From: an uncultured Flavobacteriales bacterium
GTDB lineage: Bacteria > Bacteroidota > Bacteroidia > Flavobacteriales > Vicingaceae
Direction: 5' to 3'
Length of the DNA: 10,209 nt
Assembly (NCBI GenBank): GCA_913052515.1
Contig: CAJXFJ010000030.1
Location: 1 to 10,209 of the forward strand
The position numbers were made by a program, and so were the translations under genes. Positions 5,526 through 10,209 of this stretch are shown here, in pieces. The notes under the pieces were generated by a model that made no database searches, had not been told where the DNA came from, and was given only the letters and a program-made list of their open reading frames with translations. Position 1 is the stretch's first letter. Each line of letters begins with the position of its first letter.

Positions 5526-7316
5526 ATGAAAGCGTTAAAGTTTACAATAGGAAAGAAAATTGGAACAGGCTTCGGAATCTTAATTCTGATGACCCTTATT
5601 GTCTTTGTTTGGACCTACATCACACTACAAGATAGTAGAGGTATTAACGACCGAATAAACAGCGTAAACACCCCTTCTATAAAGGTTCTGCAAGAACTTA
5701 AAACCTCAATTCTAGAAACTCGATTATTTCTTATTACTTGGCTTCAAGAACAAAAAGACCATGAAGATAAAGCCAGGTTAGTAGAATATAGACAAAGTAA
5801 AATTCCAGAATACGAAGAGAATTTAATGGCATTATCAAGAAATTGGTCTGAAATGCAACAAGATTCATTAAATGCCCTCATTGAGAGCATAGACCTATAC
5901 TTTGAATTTCAGGAAGAGGAAATCTTATCTGCACTCAATTCATTTGAATCCTATAATGATCCTTTCAATATGTTTCTGGCTCAAAACAGCTTAGAAGCTG
6001 GAGGAAATGTTTTTCAATATTATAAAACCATCGTTAGACAACTAAATGATTTAATAGAAAATCAAAAGCAAGTTGCTAACCAAGCAAACATTAGCATGTT
6101 TGATTCATTTGAGACCCTTAAATTCCTTGTTAGAAACTTAGGAGTTGCATTAATTATTATCGGTATTCTAATCGCATTTTATACTACTAAAACCATTGTC
6201 GATCCGATTAAAAAACTAAAAGTGATTGCTGTAAAACTTGGTAGAGGTGTTTTTCCTAAAGAAAGAATGAAAGAGGGAAATGATGAGATTGGAGAAATGA
6301 CCGCAGCCATGAACAATGTAATTGATGGCTTAAAACGAACTAAAGATTTTGCAACTGAAGTAGGTTCTGGAAACTTTGATATTGATTATCAACCTTTAAG
6401 TAATAAAGATACTTTAGGAAAGGCCTTGCTTAAAATGCGTGATGACTTGGCAGAAAATGAGCGATTCCTTGAAGAAAAAGTAAGACAAAGAACAGCAGAA
6501 GTAGTTCAACAAAAAGAAGAAATTGACAAGCAAAGGTCCCAAATTGAAGAATACTTTGTTCAAGTTACAGATAGTATCAAGTATGCGAAAAAAATTCAAG
6601 AAGCAATTTTACCGCCTGAGCATTACGTAAAAAGATTGCTTCCTGATTCATTTATTTTTTATAGACCAAAAGACATTGTAAGTGGTGATTTTTATTGGTT
6701 GGGAGAAGCTAATGGAAAGGTATTTTTTGCGGCAGTAGATTGTACGGGCCATGGGGTTCCAGGTGCTTTTATGTCAATTGTAGGATACAACCAATTAAGA
6801 CAAGCCATTATAACTACAGGAGGCTCTGACCCGGCTAAAATTCTAGATCATTTGAATCAAGGTGTTTCTGAAACATTACATCAAAACGACAAGGACTCAA
6901 CAAGTAAAGATGGAATGGACATTGCAATTTGCTCGCTTGATCACAAAACCCTTGAACTAGAATATGCAGGGGCCTTTAACCCTCTTTACTTGTTAAGAAA
7001 TGGAGAAATAGTTCAGACCAAAGCTGACAAGTTTCCAATAGGCTCATTCCTTGAAGGAGAAACGCCAAACTTTACAAATCATAAAATTCAGTTGGAGAAA
7101 GGTGACCAACTATACATTTTTTCTGATGGCTATGCGGATCAATTTGGCGGTCCAAGAGGAAAAAAGTTTATGTATAAGCGTTTTAGAGATTTACTTGTAG
7201 ACCACTCTGACAAAAAACCTGAAGCTCAAAAAGAGGCCCTTAAAGAAGCCCTTTACGATTGGATGAAAGACGAAGAGCAGGTAGATGACATTCTTGTGAT
7301 TGGAGTGCATGTTTAA
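5526..7316 (+). CDS. Membrane HAMP-SpoIIE (PP2C-type) Ser/Thr phosphatase
   Basis: A 596-residue membrane protein. The first membrane segment is at about 13-34, followed by a mostly helical periplasmic region (35-200, four-helix-bundle-like) and a second segment at about 203-220. HAMP follows (about 221-275), and 276-312 looks like a further HAMP-type half (GSGNFDIDYQPLSNKDTLGKA up to DDL). A coiled coil (about 308-350) links to the SpoIIE/PP2C domain (350-596). Metal ligands are in place: Asp388 in VSGDFYW, Asp405 and Gly408 in AVDCTGHGVPGAFMS, Asp462/Gly463 in KDGMDIAI, Asp534/Gly535 in FSDGYADQFGG, Asp587/Asp588 in QVDDILVIG. Relatives such as RsbU and SpoIIE dephosphorylate anti-sigma antagonists (STAS proteins); none is encoded in the window, so the substrate is elsewhere. 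It shares the operon with YfiR, which suggests a periplasmic control of phosphatase activity. Confidence 0.92.
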   Translation: MKALKFTIGKKIGTGFGILILMTLIVFVWTYITLQDSRGINDRINSVNTPSIKVLQELKTSILETRLFLITWLQEQKDHEDKARLVEYRQSKIPEYEENLMALSRNWSEMQQDSLNALIESIDLYFEFQEEEILSALNSFESYNDPFNMFLAQNSLEAGGNVFQYYKTIVRQLNDLIENQKQVANQANISMFDSFETLKFLVRNLGVALIIIGILIAFYTTKTIVDPIKKLKVIAVKLGRGVFPKERMKEGNDEIGEMTAAMNNVIDGLKRTKDFATEVGSGNFDIDYQPLSNKDTLGKALLKMRDDLAENERFLEEKVRQRTAEVVQQKEEIDKQRSQIEEYFVQVTDSIKYAKKIQEAILPPEHYVKRLLPDSFIFYRPKDIVSGDFYWLGEANGKVFFAAVDCTGHGVPGAFMSIVGYNQLRQAIITTGGSDPAKILDHLNQGVSETLHQNDKDSTSKDGMDIAICSLDHKTLELEYAGAFNPLYLLRNGEIVQTKADKFPIGSFLEGETPNFTNHKIQLEKGDQLYIFSDGYADQFGGPRGKKFMYKRFRDLLVDHSDKKPEAQKEALKEALYDWMKDEEQVDDILVIGVHV

Positions 7317-7329
7317 AAGCTTATCTTAG
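7300..7329 (+). promoter_or_regulatory. Possible promoter of the exonuclease-ABC operon
   Basis: TTG at 7300-7302 and TATCTTAG at 7322-7329 are 19 bases apart, the spacing of Bacteroidota -33/-7 promoters (TTG and TAnnTTTG, one mismatch in the -7 box). The -33 part lies in the last codons of the phosphatase gene. The exonuclease gene starts 25 bases after the -7 box. Read-through from upstream remains possible, as no good terminator is visible in the 37-base gap. Confidence 0.35.
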
Positions 7330-7353
7330 CTTTAAATCAAAACGCAAATCAAG

Positions 7354-8073
7354 ATGTTAGACAGCATTAAAATCGATAAAGTCATCTTTATCGACATTGA
7401 AACCGTTTCACAAAAACCTTCTTTTAATAATTTAAATTCCGATTGGAAAAAACTATGGGAACGAAAAGCTAGCTTTTTAGCCCAAGATGAAGAATCAGCT
7501 GAGGAGATTTACGACAGAGCAGGAATCTATGCAGAATTTGGAAAGGTTATTTGCATATCTGTAGGTTTATATCGAGAAACATCTAATGGGCCCATTTTTA
7601 GAGTAAAATCATTTTATGGCGACAACGAAAAGGACTTGCTCATTGAATTTATAAGCATGTTAAACAAGAGCTTTAGTTCTTCTGATTACTTACTGTGCGC
7701 GCATAATGGAAAAGAGTTTGATTTTCCTTTTTTGGCAAGAAGAATTTTAGTGAATCAACTTAAACTACCCTATCTTTTAGATATAGCCGGAAGAAAGCCT
7801 TGGGAAGTTCAACATTTAGACACGCTTCAACTATGGAAGTTTGGCGACTATAAACACTATACTTCTTTAAATTTGTTAACTCATTTATTTAATATTCCAA
7901 GCCCTAAAAACGACATGGATGGTAGTGATGTAGGTAGAGTTTATTGGGAAGAAAAAGATTTGGAACGAATCGTAGAATATTGCCAAAATGATACGCTCGC
8001 AGTAGCACAGCTATTGTTGGCTTACAAGGGTATGCCTATCTTAACTCAAGAACAGATTAGTATTGCTCAATGA
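7354..8073 (+). CDS. PolB-like 3'-5' exonuclease (DEDDy superfamily)
   Basis: A 239-residue cytoplasmic nuclease of the RNase H-like DnaQ group. Exo I is FIDIETV with Asp14 and Glu16. Exo II is AHNGKEFDFPFLARR with Asp123. Exo III is YCQNDTLAV with Tyr209 and Asp213, so the DEDDy metal ligands and the catalytic Tyr are all present. The body segment HLDTLQLWKFGDYKHY and the SLNLLTHLFNIPSPKNDMDG stretch are typical of the stand-alone PolB-like exonuclease family of Bacteroidota, which has no polymerase domain. It presumably trims single-stranded DNA or RNA 3' ends in repair, but the substrate is not known. Its TGA stop overlaps the ATG of the ABC transporter gene (ATGA), so the two are co-translated. 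Confidence 0.88.
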   Translation: MLDSIKIDKVIFIDIETVSQKPSFNNLNSDWKKLWERKASFLAQDEESAEEIYDRAGIYAEFGKVICISVGLYRETSNGPIFRVKSFYGDNEKDLLIEFISMLNKSFSSSDYLLCAHNGKEFDFPFLARRILVNQLKLPYLLDIAGRKPWEVQHLDTLQLWKFGDYKHYTSLNLLTHLFNIPSPKNDMDGSDVGRVYWEEKDLERIVEYCQNDTLAVAQLLLAYKGMPILTQEQISIAQ

Positions 8074-9797
8074 CTCAATCACTATTAGAAATAAAAAATT
8101 TATCATTAGCATTCGGCAAAAATAAGAATGTTATTAATCAACTTAACTACTCTATAAACGAAGGAGAAACTATTGGTATAGTTGGAGAGTCAGGGTCGGG
8201 AAAATCCATTACCTCATTAAGCGTAATGGGTTTATTGCCTTCAAACGCTAACATAAATTCAGGTCAAATCCTCTTTAGAAAAGAAGATAAAATCATAGAC
8301 CTTCTTCATTTAAATTCTGAAGAAAAAAGAAAGATTCGGGGAAAGGAAATTGCAATGATTTTTCAAGAACCAATGACTTCTTTAAACCCCGTAATGAAAT
8401 GTGGTGAACAAGTTGCTGAAGTTATTCGTCTTCATGAAAAAAAGAACAAAAAAGAAGCAAAGCAAGAGGTAATTAAGTGGTTTGAAGAAGTACAGTTACC
8501 TAGAGCGAATCAAATCTATGATGCCTACCCTCATCAATTGTCAGGTGGTCAAAAGCAAAGAGTAATGATTGCCATGGCCATTTGTTGTAAACCCAAAATA
8601 TTAATTGCCGACGAGCCAACTACAGCCCTTGATGTAACAGTTCAAAAACATATACTTTCACTTATTGCCAGATTACAACAAAAGTTTGGAATGAGTGTAA
8701 TATTCATTACTCATGACTTAGGGGTTGTTGCAGAAATAGCTAGTAAGCTGGTTGTAATGAAACAAGGAGAAGTAGTAGAATTTGGAGATTGTAGCTCCAT
8801 TTTTAATCATCCTAAACATCCGTACACCAAAGGACTAATAGCTTGCAGGCCTCCTTTAGAATATCGTTTAAAACGATTACCCACTGTTTCAGATTTTTTG
8901 AACCAAGAAGGCGCTGACTCTAAAATCAAAGATTTTGAAATTAAGGTAAGTGAAGAAGAAAGACATAATGAGTTACAAGCTCTTTTTAATCAACCTAAAC
9001 TGCTTGAAGTAAAAAACCTAAAAACCTATTTTCCAATTAGAAATGGGGTTTTTAAACGTGTTACTGATTATGTGAAAGCGGTTGATGACGTAAGTTTTGA
9101 TGTCTATGAAGGGGAAACTTTAGGGCTTGTTGGCGAATCTGGCTGTGGAAAAACAACAGTTGGTAGAAGCCTTTTAAGCTTAATTCCTCCTTCTAGCGGT
9201 GAAGTTTGGTATAAAGGTGAAAATATTACAGAACTTTCAAGTCAAGCACTTAGAAGCTATAGAAAAGAGCTGCAAATCATATTTCAAGACCCATACTCTT
9301 CTTTAAACCCAAGAATGAAAGTAGGAGAAGCCATTTTAGAGCCGATGAATGTTCATAACTTAGAAGTGAATGATAAACGAAGAAAAGAAAAAGTTATTCA
9401 TTTAATGGAGACTGTTGGCTTAAAATCGGATCAATTTCATCGATATCCACATGAATTTTCCGGAGGTCAAAGACAACGCATTTGCATTGCTCGATCATTG
9501 GCCTTATCGCCAAAGTTTATTGTTTGTGACGAATCTGTTTCAGCACTTGATGTTTCTGTGCAAGCACAGGTTTTAAACTTGTTAAACGATTTAAAAAAGC
9601 AATTCCACTTTACCTACATATTCATATCTCATGACTTGTCCGTTGTAAAATACATGTCAGATCGACTTTTAGTAATGAGAAATGGAAAAATTGAAGAGTC
9701 TGGTATTGCTGAAGATATCTATTCAAGTCCGAAATCATCATATACTAAAGAGCTTATTGATGCCATTCCTCAAGTGAAAAGCTTTTCGCAAGCTTAA
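8070..9797 (+). CDS. Double ATP-binding subunit of a peptide/nickel-type ABC transporter
   Basis: A 575-residue protein fusing the two ATPases that are separate in the Opp/Dpp systems (OppD- and OppF-like halves, as in YejF). NBD1 (about 5-260): Walker A GESGSGKS (39-46), Q-loop Gln99, signature LSGGQ (157-161), Walker B ILIADEP (177-183), His215. NBD2 (about 310-560): Walker A GESGCGKT (355-362), Q-loop Gln406, signature FSGGQ (463-467), Walker B FIVCDES with Asp487/Glu488, His521. Both halves look catalytically complete. Each half ends with the oligopeptide-type tail (HPYTKGLIACRPP around 250-262; SYTKELIDAIP around 557-567). It should power import of peptides or similar solutes. No permease or binding protein lies in the window, so the cargo is unknown; Bacteroidota often encode these ATPases away from their permeases. 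Confidence 0.92.
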   Translation: MTQSLLEIKNLSLAFGKNKNVINQLNYSINEGETIGIVGESGSGKSITSLSVMGLLPSNANINSGQILFRKEDKIIDLLHLNSEEKRKIRGKEIAMIFQEPMTSLNPVMKCGEQVAEVIRLHEKKNKKEAKQEVIKWFEEVQLPRANQIYDAYPHQLSGGQKQRVMIAMAICCKPKILIADEPTTALDVTVQKHILSLIARLQQKFGMSVIFITHDLGVVAEIASKLVVMKQGEVVEFGDCSSIFNHPKHPYTKGLIACRPPLEYRLKRLPTVSDFLNQEGADSKIKDFEIKVSEEERHNELQALFNQPKLLEVKNLKTYFPIRNGVFKRVTDYVKAVDDVSFDVYEGETLGLVGESGCGKTTVGRSLLSLIPPSSGEVWYKGENITELSSQALRSYRKELQIIFQDPYSSLNPRMKVGEAILEPMNVHNLEVNDKRRKEKVIHLMETVGLKSDQFHRYPHEFSGGQRQRICIARSLALSPKFIVCDESVSALDVSVQAQVLNLLNDLKKQFHFTYIFISHDLSVVKYMSDRLLVMRNGKIEESGIAEDIYSSPKSSYTKELIDAIPQVKSFSQA

Positions 9798-10209
9798 CAA
9801 TTGTTGGATTGTACAATGTTTTGAGCCATGTTCTTAAAAATAAACCAATGAAATGGCAAAACCGTAAACCAATAAACTCTTCCCCAAACACCTTTCGGCC
9901 TGAATGTAGCAGTTTGTAAAAGAAATATTTTGCTTTTTTCTTTTTTAATAGCAAATTCTAACCAAGCCTCGCCCGGAAGCTTCATCTCGGCATAAAGCAA
10001 TAACCTTCTTTGCGATTTATCAGCGAGTAAAACACGCCAAAAATCTAAAGAATCTCCAGAAAATATCTGATTAGGACTTCTTCTTCCTCTTCTCAAACCT
10101 ACGCCACCAAAAAGCTTATCGATATACCCTCGTATTTTCCAAAGCCAATTACCATAATACCAACCACGATCTCCTCCAATGGACCAAATGTTATCCATTA
10201 CAGTTTGTA
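9794..10209 (-). CDS. C-terminal part of a DUF2867 protein, probably SDR-type (cut by window edge)
   Basis: The minus strand is open from the right edge to a TAA at 9796-9794, about 138 codons. The visible part contains IWSIGGDRGWYYGNWLW, IRGYIDKLFGGVGLRRGRR, DFWRVLLADK, LLYAEMKLPGEAWLEF and QTATFRPKGVWGRVYWFTVLPFH. These are the conserved blocks of DUF2867, usually found as the C-terminal half of about 480-residue proteins whose N-terminal half is an NAD(P)-binding short-chain-dehydrogenase-like (YbjT) fold. A Met codon at 10198-10196 is internal by family comparison: the frame stays open beyond it (Gln-Thr-Val) to the edge, so the gene is judged truncated here. Its biochemical role is not established. 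It is convergent with the ABC gene and shares four bases with it. Confidence 0.82.
   Translation of the reverse strand, partial: QTVMDNIWSIGGDRGWYYGNWLWKIRGYIDKLFGGVGLRRGRRSPNQIFSGDSLDFWRVLLADKSQRRLLLYAEMKLPGEAWLEFAIKKEKSKIFLLQTATFRPKGVWGRVYWFTVLPFHWFIFKNMAQNIVQSNNC

Noticed and set aside
7316..7333. Hairpin AAAGCT/AGCTTT as a terminator of the phosphatase operon
   Set aside because: The stem is only six base pairs, GC-poor, and is not followed by a T tract; it also coincides with a plausible -7 box.
9754..9954. Second minus-strand open frame of 66 codons at the convergent gene ends
   Set aside because: It overlaps the DUF2867 reading frame, which has conserved family blocks; the alternative frame has none.
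1..10209. CRISPR array, tRNA, rRNA, insertion sequence or prophage elements
   Set aside because: No regularly spaced long repeats, cloverleaf-type sequences, transposase motifs or terminal inverted repeats were noticed; the genes look like ordinary chromosomal families of uniform base composition.

Overview
The window is a low-GC chromosomal segment that looks like a member of the Bacteroidota, most likely a flavobacterium-like lineage. The grounds are TAnnTTTG-type -7 promoter elements (for example TATCTTTG before the universal stress gene), few clear Shine-Dalgarno sites, an RprX/RprY-type two-component pair, and family relatives typical of that phylum (HAMP-SpoIIE phosphatase, PolB-like exonuclease, DUF2867 protein). 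Genus cannot be fixed from the sequence.

Layout. Positions 1-166 (minus) hold the first 55 codons of an aldehyde dehydrogenase that runs off the left edge. A 212-bp divergent intergenic region follows. It contains a strong hairpin terminator that works on the minus strand and two sets of short direct repeats. Then, on the plus strand, come a sensor histidine kinase and an OmpR-family response regulator (379-2617, overlapping), a two-domain universal stress protein (2692-3525, own promoter), and a tiny, extremely basic lipoprotein (3586-3978, TTG start). A tight three-gene operon follows at 4049-7316: a YfiR-family periplasmic protein (GTG start), an exported TPR protein with an acidic tail, and a membrane HAMP-SpoIIE (PP2C) phosphatase. 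A second unit at 7354-9797 has a PolB-like 3'-5' exonuclease overlapping a double-ATPase peptide ABC transporter subunit by four bases. The last 416 bp (minus) are the 3' end of a gene encoding a DUF2867 domain; its stop codon interlocks with that of the ABC gene.

How the genes may work together. The 4049-7316 operon is the most interesting part. YfiR proteins are known from Pseudomonas as periplasmic repressors of the membrane diguanylate cyclase YfiN. Here a YfiR relative sits with a membrane protein of similar sensor-HAMP architecture whose output is a Ser/Thr phosphatase instead of a GGDEF domain. I read this as a candidate periplasm-to-cytoplasm partner-switching module, with the TPR protein as an extra envelope component and possibly the basic lipoprotein upstream. 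Its promoter region carries 11-bp-period direct repeats with a CTGTTAA core. The same core appears as a 10-bp-period repeat upstream of the histidine kinase/response regulator operon, so control by that two-component system is a testable inference.
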